From an uncultured Eubacteriales bacterium (GTDB lineage Bacteria; Bacillota; Clostridia; HGM11514): DNA of 64,000 nt. Where the stretch lies: contig CABUMF010000002.1 in NCBI GenBank assembly GCA_902492655.1, positions 47,614 through 111,613 on the forward strand, written 5' to 3'. The notes beneath the pieces were generated by a model. The model was not told the DNA's origin. It saw only the letters and a list, made by a program, of their open reading frames with translations, and ran no database searches. Shown here in pieces: positions 16,676 through 25,514 of the stretch (position 1 is the first letter of the stretch; the number at the start of each line of letters is the position of its first letter). Both the position numbers and the translations under genes were made by a program.

Positions 16676-18586
16676 TTATTTGAGTTTTTCCTGTAAATCT
16701 TTAGGCAAATGATTAATATTTGCTTCAGCCACTATTTCCGTAGCTTTTTCATCGGGCAAATCTTCCTCGTAGCGTGCGGGAGCATAAATTCGGCAGTAGT
16801 CTCCCGGCTCGTTATAATAAGAGCGACTAACCTTGAAAACCTCTTTAATTACGCCCAAATCCTCAACTACAATACTTTTGCCGTTTTTAGGATTTTCAAT
16901 TTCTATTTTTTCCGTTGCCGGAACGAACAGATAGTTTTCAAGAAGGTAATTAACGGTGTTTTCGTAGCAGGAATAAACCGTCAGGTTAACACCACTGTCT
17001 CCGTAAGTATACACATATGCAAAAACGGGAGATTCGTTTATGTCCGAATAACTGTAATTTTCAATATCTTCTTTAAAGACCTTTTTCAAGCCTTCTACAA
17101 ATTGTTTGTCTATTGTGCTTGTCGTGTAATACGGACATTCGGGGGTTATTTCAAAATACTGTGTTTTCCCGTTGCCCAAACGAAGCGTGTCAACCGCCTT
17201 TGAAAGTGCTTTTTTGTAATCGGGCGTGTCGTAAATGTTTTTCAAAAACTCATCAAGAGTCTCTTTTGTTTCATACGGGAAAACCCTGTATATGCCAAAC
17301 GGGGAATTGTCAAACTTAACATAGAAAAGTCCGGCATATTCGTATTTATCTTTGTTGCCGTTGTTTTTCACATATTCGGTGCTTTGCTTTGCAATAGCAA
17401 GAACCGAATCTGTGATTTTGGGATCGGTAAATGTTTCAGTCACTGAATTTCCCCAAAAGCCCATATTTTCCGAGCTGTTAGATACAGTAATTTCAACCGA
17501 TTTTGGATTTGTCGGTATCTTGCTGTCAAGGTCAAAAGAATTCAGAACGGGAACCGAAATAATCAAAGCAAACAAAATTGCAAAAACAGCAATCTGTTTG
17601 GGCTTTGAAAACATTGCCTTGAAGTTTTTCTCGAAAATCGCCTGAAAAATAACAAACAAAAGAACCGCAAACAGAATATATACAGCGAACAAAACGAAAT
17701 TGTTTTCCTTGAACGAATCGGAAATTATGCAACCGAAAACCAAAGCTCCTACAGTCGATGAGCACCATTTTATAATAACATTGACAAAACGGAAGGAGAA
17801 AAATTTATCGGTGTTTTCTGCCATTCTTTTTGCGCAGAAAAATATGCCAAAAGCAAGTAACAGTGCGGTCAAAATTATTTCAAAGGCGATGTATTTTGTG
17901 TCGACCGAGCTGTATTCAAGCATTATCGACGGCGGAAAAACATAGTTTACATCCATGTTCAAAACGGACGTATAAGTATTAAACCACACATCAATTGTTC
18001 CCGAAATCGCCGCACGTGTAATCGGATAAATCAAAAATCCGAAGGCGGAGGAGGCAAGCATAGCAAGAAAGTTCCCCGAAAGCGAAGCTGCGCATGAAAA
18101 TGCTGTAAACAGGAATATGTACTGAACAAACGCCAGGGAAAGCTTTGCTGTGATATAAGATAAGCCGGAAACGGCATAAGCCTGGGAAATAATTATGTTT
18201 ATAACCGATATTATCACAAAAGGAACAAGCAAGGAAATAATTCCCGCAATGTATTTTGTCAAGAAAATGCAGGATTTCTTTTCGGGCATAGAGCCGTAAA
18301 AGATAACCGATTTTTTGTTGAACATATGGGAATACACAAAATATGCCGTTCCGAACGCCGCCACAATAATTGCCATAATATGAACTATATTTGTTGTGCA
18401 GAGCCATGTTGAAGCCATGTTCGCATTCCATACAGGATCATCGGAAACATTATTGTTTATAATCAAAATCGCAGGAAGTGTTGTACATAAAAACAACAAA
18501 ACAGTATGCAAAAGCATAATATATTTAGTTCTTTTGAATTCTTTTGTCAATAGCCTTGGATTACAGCAGTAATTCCGAAAAATCAT
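16676..18586 (-). CDS. ABC transporter permease (ABC-2 type, large extracytoplasmic region)
   Basis: A 636-residue membrane protein downstream of an ABC ATPase. The N-terminal half has at least seven to nine hydrophobic segments; residues from about 390 on form a hydrophilic domain with a single preceding membrane helix, likely exposed outside. This layout resembles permeases of YtrABCDEF-like and bacitracin/lantibiotic-type exporters, but I do not recognise a specific substrate. The start at 18586 is preceded by GGAGG at nine bases and overlaps the ATPase stop by 26 bases; a longer reading to 18646 has no ribosome site. Confidence 0.8.
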   Translation of the reverse strand: MIFRNYCCNPRLLTKEFKRTKYIMLLHTVLLFLCTTLPAILIINNNVSDDPVWNANMASTWLCTTNIVHIMAIIVAAFGTAYFVYSHMFNKKSVIFYGSMPEKKSCIFLTKYIAGIISLLVPFVIISVINIIISQAYAVSGLSYITAKLSLAFVQYIFLFTAFSCAASLSGNFLAMLASSAFGFLIYPITRAAISGTIDVWFNTYTSVLNMDVNYVFPPSIMLEYSSVDTKYIAFEIILTALLLAFGIFFCAKRMAENTDKFFSFRFVNVIIKWCSSTVGALVFGCIISDSFKENNFVLFAVYILFAVLLFVIFQAIFEKNFKAMFSKPKQIAVFAILFALIISVPVLNSFDLDSKIPTNPKSVEITVSNSSENMGFWGNSVTETFTDPKITDSVLAIAKQSTEYVKNNGNKDKYEYAGLFYVKFDNSPFGIYRVFPYETKETLDEFLKNIYDTPDYKKALSKAVDTLRLGNGKTQYFEITPECPYYTTSTIDKQFVEGLKKVFKEDIENYSYSDINESPVFAYVYTYGDSGVNLTVYSCYENTVNYLLENYLFVPATEKIEIENPKNGKSIVVEDLGVIKEVFKVSRSYYNEPGDYCRIYAPARYEEDLPDEKATEIVAEANINHLPKDLQEKLK

Positions 18587-19466
18587 AACCGTTCGCCTCC
18601 ATTTCATAAATAAATATATCCTCCAAAGAGAGCTCCAAGCTGTCAAAAAACATAGGTTTCAGTGTTGACAGACGCTCGCAAATGTACTCGTTATCACCTC
18701 TTGCAACAAGTTCCATTATGCCGCCGCGTATCTCTGTTTTCAGAATATCAACCCCAAGCCCTTCAAGTTCATCCGTTTCAATCATGGGTTTAAAAGCAAG
18801 CTGATATTTATGAAGATAATCCTTAATTCCGTCCATGCTTTTTTCCACAACGATGTGATTTCCGTTCAAAATGCCCACTATATCGCAAAGGTTTTCCATT
18901 TCACGAAGATTGTGGGACGAAATAACCGCCGTCATTTGCCTTTCGGAAACCTCGTTTATTATCAGCCTCTTTACGAGCTTTTTTATAACCGGGTCAAGTC
19001 CGTCAAAACATTCGTCGCAAAGCAGAATTTCGGGATTTTGCGAAAGCGCAAATATTATCGCCGCCTGCCTTTTCATACCTTTTGAAAAAGAGCTTATGGG
19101 TTTTTTCGGATCCAACGGAAATCTGCTTACGATGAAGTCATACTTTTCTCTTGAGAATGAGGGATACGCTGTTTTGATAATATCTGCCATTTCATTCATC
19201 GAATATCCGTTGAAATAAAACGGTTCGTCCGGCACATATGCGATTTTTGCCTTCTGAGAGGTATTTTCATAAATGTTTTCTCCGTTTATTTCAACGCAGC
19301 CGCTGTCGCATCGGTAAATTCCGTCAATCAAATTAAGAAGCGTAGATTTACCTGCTCCGTTTGTTCCGATAAGTGCGTAAATACTGCCTCTCGGAATAAC
19401 AGAATTGGTTTTTTCAAGCACCTTGGTATCTCCAAAGGATTTTGAAACATTTTTAATTTGTATCAT
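18561..19466 (-). CDS. ABC transporter ATP-binding protein (YtrB-like)
   Basis: A 301-residue ABC ATPase. Walker A GTNGAGKST (34-42), Q-loop region AYVPDEP, signature FSKGMKRQ (a KGM variant common in ABC-2 exporters), Walker B ILLCDECFDGLDP (Glu replaced by Cys-Phe spacing within the block: DECFDGLD) and switch region SSHNLREME. The C-terminal 80 residues are an extra domain usual for this subgroup. Overlaps the GntR stop by four bases and the permease start by 26, so the three genes form one operon. Confidence 0.85.
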   Translation of the reverse strand: MIQIKNVSKSFGDTKVLEKTNSVIPRGSIYALIGTNGAGKSTLLNLIDGIYRCDSGCVEINGENIYENTSQKAKIAYVPDEPFYFNGYSMNEMADIIKTAYPSFSREKYDFIVSRFPLDPKKPISSFSKGMKRQAAIIFALSQNPEILLCDECFDGLDPVIKKLVKRLIINEVSERQMTAVISSHNLREMENLCDIVGILNGNHIVVEKSMDGIKDYLHKYQLAFKPMIETDELEGLGVDILKTEIRGGIMELVARGDNEYICERLSTLKPMFFDSLELSLEDIFIYEMEANGYDFSELLL

Positions 19467-19837
19467 TTTCCTTCCTCCTCGAATATTTTTTTGATACAGG
19501 CTTCAACCTCGGAAAGCGAGAAGCCGTAGTCTTTAAGCTTTTTTGCAGTATGCCCGAGTTCTTCAAAAACCGAAGTTGCAAGAATATTGCGCAGCTCGTT
19601 ATCCGACACCGCCACAAACCTTCCTTTTCCGTTGACGGAATAGGTCACTCCTTTTTGCTCCAAGGTCGTGTAGGCCTTCTGAACGGTGTTGGGATTTACG
19701 GCAAGACTGCAAGCAAGCTCTCTTACCGACGGCAAAGGCTGATCTTTTTCGAGAATGCCTTTGATAATAAGACTCTCAATCTCATCGGTAATTTGCTCAT
19801 GAATAGGCTTGTTTCCGCTTAAATTCAGTGAAAGCAT
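19463..19837 (-). CDS. GntR-family transcriptional regulator, YtrA subfamily
   Basis: A 124-residue regulator. Residues 8-70 form a GntR winged helix-turn-helix (PIHEQITDEIESLIIKG, LPSVRELACSLAVNPNTVQK, YTTLEQKGV). The remaining 50 residues are the short helical tail that defines the YtrA group, which usually represses the ABC transporter operon it heads. The ATG at 19837 is preceded by AGGAGGG; a longer frame upstream would cross the promoter. Autoregulation is supported by the palindrome overlapping its promoter. Confidence 0.88.
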   Translation of the reverse strand: MLSLNLSGNKPIHEQITDEIESLIIKGILEKDQPLPSVRELACSLAVNPNTVQKAYTTLEQKGVTYSVNGKGRFVAVSDNELRNILATSVFEELGHTAKKLKDYGFSLSEVEACIKKIFEEEGK

Positions 19838-19851
19838 AACATCCCTCCTAA

Positions 19852-19896
19852 ACTGTACTATACCGATATAATACACTAAAACTTTCCGTTTGTCAA
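19852..19896 (-). promoter_or_regulatory. Promoter and YtrA-type operator of the GntR-ABC operon
   Basis: On the minus strand TTGACA (19891-19896) and TATTAT (19868-19873) are 17 bases apart. A 26-base palindrome spans 19852-19877; read on the minus strand its outer half sites are AGTGTA and TACAGT, with TATA...TATA inside, and only one base pair breaks the symmetry in each outer arm. It covers the -10 box and start site. It resembles the AGTGTA/TACACT inverted repeat recognised by Bacillus YtrA. Confidence 0.7.
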
Positions 19897-19933
19897 TAGT
19901 TTTTTAAAAAATTGTTAAATAAAAATTTTTTTG

Positions 19934-19963
19934 TTGAAAAAGCCTCGAGCTTTGTGCTATACT
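19934..19963 (+). promoter_or_regulatory. Predicted promoter of the DUF4832 gene
   Basis: TTGAAA (19934-19939) and TATACT (19958-19963) with an 18-base spacer point right, divergent from the GntR operon promoter. The -10 end is 20 bases before the ATG. Confidence 0.5.
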
Positions 19964-19983
19964 TTAAACGGAAGGTGATTTAT

Positions 19984-21369
19984 ATGCCGATAAATACCGT
20001 AAGCTCAGATGCGAAGAGCTGTCCGGCAAGGGAATATATTGATTTAAGACATATGCAGGACGACAAGCGAGTACTCGAAAATCCCCATAAGGGTTGGTAT
20101 TATCACTATGTTGACAACGGATTTTCTGACATAAGATACCGAGAGGGAATTGAAAAAAGCGACCTCTTGCCGGCGAAGGGAATAAATCATATTTATATTC
20201 GCTTTGACTGGTGCGATGTCGAAAAGGAAGACGGCGTATTTGATTGGTCGGAAATCGACGAAATTATCGAAAGGTTCGGCAAAAACAAATACAGGTTTTC
20301 GCTAAGACTGTGCACCTTTGAAAGCTTCAGAACGGAGTATGCATTTCCAAAGTTTTTAAAAATTCCTTGCACAAAATGTGAAAAGAACGGAAAGGTCGCC
20401 TTTGAACCCGATTACGGAAGCGAGGTATATTTGAAATATCTTGAAAGACTCATGCGGGCTTACGGAGAGCATTTTAACGGGAAAAGAGAAATAGAATATG
20501 TGGATATAGGTACCTTCGGAACATGGGGTGAGGGGCATACTTCTCACGGGAGCAACAAAAAGTACGGATACGATGTTTTAAAAAAGCACATTGACTTACA
20601 TCTTAAGTATTTCCCGGACACGCTCGTTATGATAAACGACGACATGATAAATCATTTGTTCGACACGGACAAGGAAGGCTGTTCAAGGCTTTACGATTAC
20701 TGTCTGAGCCGTGATATGGGGCTTAGGGATGATGGAGTTTGCGTTAATTATTACAGCGAGAATTTCGGTTATTCCACGCTTCGCGCACCCTTGTTTTTTG
20801 AGCAGTTTTCAAAGAACAACCCCGTTGATATTGAAATGCATCATTACAATGATGTAAAGGAAGATGACTTCGGCGGAGGGCTTCGTTTGATTGAGGCGCT
20901 TTCGGAAGCAAAGGCTACATATGCAGGATTTCACGGTTATGTGGGTGAGTGGCTTAAGGATAACAAATATCTTCATGAGCATATTGCAAACAAGCTTGGG
21001 TATTGGTACTTTATTGACGGAATTTTTTTGCCGAGCCTTGTGTCGGGAACCTGCTGTTTTGCCGAGGTTCATATAAGAAACAAGGGGTTTTCGAGAGCTT
21101 ATCACAAATATGATTTTAAGCTTATTCTTAAAGGGGAAAGAGGAGAATTTATTATTAATCCTGAAAGCCCCGATAACCGCCTTTGGCAAGGGGAAGACGC
21201 AGCGTACGAAACATTAAGGCTTGATTTAAGGGCAGTTCCTGCCGGGAAATACGAGCTATTTGTTCAAATGACTAACGGCGGCGAGCCAATAAGGATTGGC
21301 TTCAAGGAAGAATACGAAAAGGACGGGAAATACAAAATTTCCGATGCGGAAGTAACCGAGCTTTCTTAA
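19984..21369 (+). CDS. DUF4832 protein with glycosidase-like barrel
   Basis: A 461-residue cytoplasmic protein (no signal peptide seen). The N-terminal 300 residues have the look of a retaining-glycosidase TIM barrel: ENPHKGWYYHY, GINHIYIRFDWCDVEKEDGVFDW (split here as two blocks around FDWC), then FSLRLC and the barrel strand YVDIGTFGTWGEGH with a likely catalytic Glu. This start motif and the C-terminal beta domain (from about residue 330) are typical of DUF4832/DUF4874 proteins, often found with GH42- or GH5-like hydrolases. Substrate unknown. ATG at 19984 follows GGAAGGTGAT. It stands alone between its own promoter and that of pyrH. Confidence 0.72.
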   Translation: MPINTVSSDAKSCPAREYIDLRHMQDDKRVLENPHKGWYYHYVDNGFSDIRYREGIEKSDLLPAKGINHIYIRFDWCDVEKEDGVFDWSEIDEIIERFGKNKYRFSLRLCTFESFRTEYAFPKFLKIPCTKCEKNGKVAFEPDYGSEVYLKYLERLMRAYGEHFNGKREIEYVDIGTFGTWGEGHTSHGSNKKYGYDVLKKHIDLHLKYFPDTLVMINDDMINHLFDTDKEGCSRLYDYCLSRDMGLRDDGVCVNYYSENFGYSTLRAPLFFEQFSKNNPVDIEMHHYNDVKEDDFGGGLRLIEALSEAKATYAGFHGYVGEWLKDNKYLHEHIANKLGYWYFIDGIFLPSLVSGTCCFAEVHIRNKGFSRAYHKYDFKLILKGERGEFIINPESPDNRLWQGEDAAYETLRLDLRAVPAGKYELFVQMTNGGEPIRIGFKEEYEKDGKYKISDAEVTELS

Positions 21370-21395
21370 ATTTTTCAAAATATTAAAAAAGCATA

Positions 21396-21425
21396 TAGAC
21401 AAATCGTATGGATGTATGATATAAT
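21396..21425 (+). promoter_or_regulatory. Predicted promoter of the pyrH-polC gene cluster
   Basis: TAGACA (21396-21401) and a perfect TATAAT (21420-21425) are 18 bases apart. No terminator separates the DUF4832 gene from pyrH, so some read-through is also possible. Confidence 0.55.
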
Positions 21426-21463
21426 TATTATATGATACGATTATTTGAAAGTAGGGATACAAA

Positions 21464-22168
21464 TTGGACATAAAATACAATAGGGTATTGTTAAAGCTCA
21501 GCGGTGAGGCGCTTGCGGGCAAAAACAAGTTCGGGCTTGATTTTGATATGCTTCATACGATTGCTGTTGAGGTTAAAAAGACGGTTGAGCTTGGGGTAAG
21601 TGTCGGAATTGTTGTCGGCGGAGGCAACTTCTGGAGAGGCAGAAGCGGCAAAAGCATGGACAGAACAAGAGCTGACCATATGGGAATGCTCGCAACCGTT
21701 ATAAATGCCCTTGCAATCGCAGATGCTTTGGAGGCGGTTGATGTTCCCGTAAGAGTTCAGACGGGAATTGAAATGAACAAGATTGCAGAGCCCTACATAA
21801 GAGGAAAGGCGATTCGTCATCTCGAAAAGGGCAGAGTAGTTGTTTTTGCTTGCGGTACGGGTAATCCGTATTTTACCACAGATACGGGCGCCGCTCTTCG
21901 CGCAGTTGAAATTGACGCCGATGTGATTTTGCTTGCTAAAAATATTGACGGCGTTTATGATTCCGACCCGAATATCAATCCCAATGCCGTTAAGTATGAC
22001 GAAATCAGCTTTACGGATGTTCTCAGCAAAGGGCTTGGGGTAATTGATTCGACGGCGGCTTCGCTTTGCCGCGACAATAATTTGCCGATATTGGTTTTCG
22101 GTCTTGACGAGCCGGAGAACATCGTCAGGGTTGTAAAAGGCGAAAAAATAGGAACAATTATAAAGTAA
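21464..22168 (+). CDS. pyrH: Uridylate kinase (UMP kinase)
   Basis: A 234-residue hexameric UMP kinase making UDP for pyrimidine nucleotide supply. The amino-acid-kinase fold signature VLLKLSGEALAG opens the protein, GIVVGGGNFWRG binds the phosphates, and TGNPYFTTDTGAALRA is the C-lobe motif. Start is TTG at 21464. The order pyrH-frr-uppS-cdsA is the standard Firmicute one, though tsf and rpsB do not precede it here. Confidence 0.96.
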   Translation: MDIKYNRVLLKLSGEALAGKNKFGLDFDMLHTIAVEVKKTVELGVSVGIVVGGGNFWRGRSGKSMDRTRADHMGMLATVINALAIADALEAVDVPVRVQTGIEMNKIAEPYIRGKAIRHLEKGRVVVFACGTGNPYFTTDTGAALRAVEIDADVILLAKNIDGVYDSDPNINPNAVKYDEISFTDVLSKGLGVIDSTAASLCRDNNLPILVFGLDEPENIVRVVKGEKIGTIIK

Positions 22169-22182
22169 AGGAGTTTAGGATT

Positions 22183-22737
22183 ATGAAAAAAGAGTATGAA
22201 GTTTATGATTCCAAAATGAAAAAAACAATTTCTGCATTTGAAGGAAATCTCGATACTGTAAGAGTCGGAAGGGCAAGCGCCGCGGTTCTTAACAAGGTTA
22301 CGGTTGATTATTACGGTGTAGCAACTCCGATTGCTCAGATCGGAAACATCTCAACACCCGACCCGAAAACCTTGGTTATTCAGCCGTGGGACGCTTCGAT
22401 AATCAAAGAGATTGAAAAGGCAATATTAAAATCGGATGTGGGCATTACCCCGAACAATGACGGTAAGGTTATTCGTCTTTCCTTCCCGCCGCTTACCGAG
22501 GAACGCAGAAAAGAGCTTGTTAAGGTTGTGCATAAGTATGCGGAGGAGGCAAAAATTGCAATCCGCTCCATAAGGCGCGATGCAATGGAGGATTTTAAGG
22601 CAAAAAAGAAAACCAGCGAAATCACCGAGGACGACCTTAAAGGAATAGAAAAGGACATTCAGACAATGACCGATGATTATGTAAAAGAAATCGACTCTAT
22701 TTCCAAGGACAAGGAAAAAGAGGTTCTCGAAGTATAA
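22183..22737 (+). CDS. frr: Ribosome recycling factor
   Basis: A 184-residue protein that, with EF-G, splits post-termination ribosomes. Clear family blocks are VRVGRASAAVLNKVTVDYYG, QPWDASIIKEIEKAI and LSFPPLTEERRKELVKVV. Fourteen bases downstream of pyrH with AAGGAG before the ATG. Confidence 0.97.
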   Translation: MKKEYEVYDSKMKKTISAFEGNLDTVRVGRASAAVLNKVTVDYYGVATPIAQIGNISTPDPKTLVIQPWDASIIKEIEKAILKSDVGITPNNDGKVIRLSFPPLTEERRKELVKVVHKYAEEAKIAIRSIRRDAMEDFKAKKKTSEITEDDLKGIEKDIQTMTDDYVKEIDSISKDKEKEVLEV

Positions 22738-22756
22738 TAAAATAAACATTTTGTCG

Positions 22757-22783
22757 GCGTGCGGTTCTTATTTAGCCGCACGC
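22757..22783 (+). other. Strong RNA hairpin between frr and uppS
   Basis: GCGTGCGG (22757-22764) pairs perfectly with CCGCACGC (22776-22783), loop 11 bases, followed by TGATTTATAAGG, which is too poor in T for efficient termination. It may stabilise or process the mRNA, or partly reduce downstream transcription. Confidence 0.55.
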
Positions 22784-22806
22784 TGATTTATAAGGATTTG
22801 ATTGCA

Positions 22807-23565
22807 TTGTTCTTTTTTAAGAGAAAAAAAGTTCAGGTTAATACCGATTCCGAAAGGATAATACCGAAGCATATCGGAATTATTATGGACGGAAACGGCA
22901 GATGGGCAAAGAAAAGGGGACTTCCAAAATCGGCAGGTCACAAGGCGGGAGCGGATGTACTGAAGCGCATTGCCGAGTATTGCGATGACCTCGGAGTGGA
23001 GGCTGTAACGGCGTATGCGTTTTCCACCGAAAACTGGTCAAGGCCGCAAAAAGAGGTTGATTACCTCATGGACTTGATGTACAGCTATCTTAAGGATGCT
23101 CCAAATCTTCTTGCCGGCAAAAAGGCGAAAATAAAGGTTGTGGGAAATACAGCCGGACTTTCGCAAAAAATTCGGGACGAGATAGTAAAAACAGAAGCCA
23201 TGACGGCAAACAACACCGGTCTGTGGCTCAATCTTGCGGTAAACTACGGCGGCAGAGAGGAAATTACGCACGCGGCAAGGCTTCTTGCTAAAAAAGCACA
23301 GAACGGTGAGATTAGTCCGGACGAAATTACGGAAAATTCATTGTCCGAGCTTATGTACACCAATTTTGTGCCGGACCCGGATGTAATTATTCGTCCCAGC
23401 GGAGAGCTGCGTCTCAGCAATTTTATGCTTTGGCAGGCGGCGTATTCGGAGTTTTGGTTTTCCGATGTTTATTGGCCCGATTTTACAGAACACGATATAG
23501 ACAGAATGATAGATGATTTTAACAAACGCGACAGACGCTTCGGCGGCAGAAAGGATGAAAAATAA
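22807..23565 (+). CDS. uppS: Undecaprenyl diphosphate synthase
   Basis: A roughly 252-residue cis-prenyltransferase making undecaprenyl diphosphate, the lipid carrier for peptidoglycan. The catalytic block HIGIIMDGNGRWAKKRGLPK includes the essential Asp of MDGNGRW; AFSTENWSRP and RPSGELRLSNFMLWQAAYSE are the substrate-binding blocks. The start is uncertain: TTG at 22807 stands ten bases after AAGGA; a longer frame reaching 22759 would begin inside the hairpin. Its stop shares a base with the cdsA start. Confidence 0.94.
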   Translation: MFFFKRKKVQVNTDSERIIPKHIGIIMDGNGRWAKKRGLPKSAGHKAGADVLKRIAEYCDDLGVEAVTAYAFSTENWSRPQKEVDYLMDLMYSYLKDAPNLLAGKKAKIKVVGNTAGLSQKIRDEIVKTEAMTANNTGLWLNLAVNYGGREEITHAARLLAKKAQNGEISPDEITENSLSELMYTNFVPDPDVIIRPSGELRLSNFMLWQAAYSEFWFSDVYWPDFTEHDIDRMIDDFNKRDRRFGGRKDEK

Positions 23566-24371
23566 TGGCTTCAAGGCTTATTTCGGCGGCAGTCGCCATT
23601 GTGGTACTTTTGGCGGTTGTTTTGTCCGGCAGCATGACGGCTCTCACGGTAGCTGTTCTTATTTGCTCACTTCTTGGAATGTATGAGCTTTTTCAGGCGT
23701 TCGGCTTTTTGAAACGCCCTCTTTTGGTTGTGGGCGGTCTTATCATCACTTTTTCGCTTGTTTTGCAGGCATATATACCGTTAAAGTTCATATTGGCGGC
23801 GGTTTTTGTATATTTATTATTATTGGCAATTCAGCTTTTGGCGGCACACAAGGAGTTTAAATTTTCACAAATGGCAACAGCGGTATTTTGTGCCTTGTAT
23901 GTTCCTCTTTCGATGATGACTATTATAAAAATAAGAGAGGAAGAGTACGGATTCTGGCTTTTGTGGATAACTCTCGGAGGTGCATGGATTACAGACAGCT
24001 TTGCATATTTTTCGGGAAGGCTTTTCGGGAAGCACAAGCTTTGCCCTCTTATAAGCCCCAAAAAAACAATAGAAGGTTCAATAGGCGGCTCTGTTTTTAC
24101 TGTTATTGCGGCAATTGTTTACGCCATAATTTTGCAAAGGTTTAACCAAGTACCGGTTAATTTTGCCGCTTTAGCGGTTGTTTCGTTAATTTGTGCCGCT
24201 GTTTCGCAGATCGGGGATTTGACGGCATCTGTTATTAAGCGTGAGCACGGTATAAAGGATTTCGGAAAAATCATGCCCGGTCACGGCGGTTTTATGGATC
24301 GCTTTGACAGCACGCTGTTCGTTGCTCCGGCGGTTTATATTTTCAATATGATTTTTAAGATTTTCGGGTGA
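23565..24371 (+). CDS. cdsA: Phosphatidate cytidylyltransferase
   Basis: A 268-residue membrane enzyme that makes CDP-diacylglycerol from phosphatidic acid and CTP. About eight hydrophobic segments, then the C-terminal CDS signature: LICAAVSQIGDLTASVIKRE followed by KDFGKIMPGHGGFMDRFDS, with the metal-binding Asp residues. Starts on the last base of the uppS stop codon. Confidence 0.95.
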   Translation: MASRLISAAVAIVVLLAVVLSGSMTALTVAVLICSLLGMYELFQAFGFLKRPLLVVGGLIITFSLVLQAYIPLKFILAAVFVYLLLLAIQLLAAHKEFKFSQMATAVFCALYVPLSMMTIIKIREEEYGFWLLWITLGGAWITDSFAYFSGRLFGKHKLCPLISPKKTIEGSIGGSVFTVIAAIVYAIILQRFNQVPVNFAALAVVSLICAAVSQIGDLTASVIKREHGIKDFGKIMPGHGGFMDRFDSTLFVAPAVYIFNMIFKIFG

Positions 24372-24377
24372 TTTGCT

Positions 24378-25514
24378 ATGACTGAATCAATATCAATTTT
24401 AGGTTCCACAGGCTCTATCGGAACGCAGACGCTGAAGGTTATCGACAACCTCGGCGGAATAAAGGTTCGGGGAATTTCCGCAAATACAAATGTTAAGCTC
24501 CTGGAGGAACAGGCGAGGGCATACCTACCTGACTTGTGCGTAATATATGATGAAAATTTGTATTCCGATCTTAAAACAAGGCTTGCCGACACGGGCGTTC
24601 GAGTGGTTTGCGGAATGGACGGACTTTTAGAGCTTGCGTCTGACGATTCCGATACCGTTATGGCGGCGATGGTGGGCAGCATAGGTCTAAAACCGACGCT
24701 CGAGGCAATCAGAAAAGGAAAGAAGATTGCCCTTGCCAACAAAGAAACCCTGGTTACCGCAGGCCATATAGTTATGAAGGAAGCGAAACGCCACGGAGCG
24801 GAAATTCTGCCTGTTGACAGTGAGCACTCTGCTATTTTTCAGTGCCTTTGCGGAAAGAAAAAGTTTAAAAAGCTTTTGCTTACCGCATCGGGCGGCCCGT
24901 TTTTCGGGAAAGAATACAGCGAGCTTGAAAATATAACGGCTAAGGATGCGCTGAGGCACCCGAACTGGAATATGGGCGGTAAAATCACCATTGATTCCGC
25001 AACATTAATGAATAAGGGCTTGGAGGTAATCGAAGCAAAATGGCTGTTTTCAGCCGATGTTTCTCAAATCGAAATTGTCGTACAAAGAGAAAGCATTATT
25101 CATTCCATGGTTGAATTTGAGGACGGTGCAATCATCGCACAGCTGGGAACGCCCGATATGGCAATCCCGATTCAGCTTGCGCTGACATATCCTATGCGCC
25201 TTAAATCGCCGGCAAAGCCGATTGATTTTGATACTCTTTCGTCAATTTCCTTTGCAAGACCGGATAAAAAGACATTTAAATGCCTGGCTCTTGCACTTTC
25301 CGCCGCAAAAATCGGAGGGAGTCTTCCTACGGTGATGAATGCGGCAAACGAAGAAATGGTGTATAAATTCCTGCGCGGCGAGGTAAAATTTACAGATATA
25401 GCGGATGTGGTCGAGCGTGCCATGGACGCCCATAAGGTTATTGATAATCCTTCTCTTGAGGAAATTTTTGAATGTGATACCCTTGCAAGAGAATTTGTTA
25501 AAGAGGCGATATAA
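24378..25514 (+). CDS. dxr: 1-deoxy-D-xylulose 5-phosphate reductoisomerase
   Basis: A 378-residue NADPH-dependent enzyme of the MEP isoprenoid pathway. NADPH-binding ILGSTGSIGTQTL is at the N-terminus, KGKKIALANKETLV follows, the metal site is PVDSEHSAIFQCL and the flexible active loop LLTASGGPFF. Together with ispG two genes downstream this shows a MEP pathway feeding UppS. Starts six bases after cdsA. Confidence 0.96.
   Translation: MTESISILGSTGSIGTQTLKVIDNLGGIKVRGISANTNVKLLEEQARAYLPDLCVIYDENLYSDLKTRLADTGVRVVCGMDGLLELASDDSDTVMAAMVGSIGLKPTLEAIRKGKKIALANKETLVTAGHIVMKEAKRHGAEILPVDSEHSAIFQCLCGKKKFKKLLLTASGGPFFGKEYSELENITAKDALRHPNWNMGGKITIDSATLMNKGLEVIEAKWLFSADVSQIEIVVQRESIIHSMVEFEDGAIIAQLGTPDMAIPIQLALTYPMRLKSPAKPIDFDTLSSISFARPDKKTFKCLALALSAAKIGGSLPTVMNAANEEMVYKFLRGEVKFTDIADVVERAMDAHKVIDNPSLEEIFECDTLAREFVKEAI

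Noticed and set aside
18587..18646. Longer start for the ABC permease
   Set aside because: The ATG at 18586 has GGAGG at the right distance and begins the expected sequence; the extension overlaps the ATPase frame without a ribosome site.
22757..22795. Full terminator between frr and uppS
   Set aside because: The stem is strong but no T-run follows; kept only as a hairpin.
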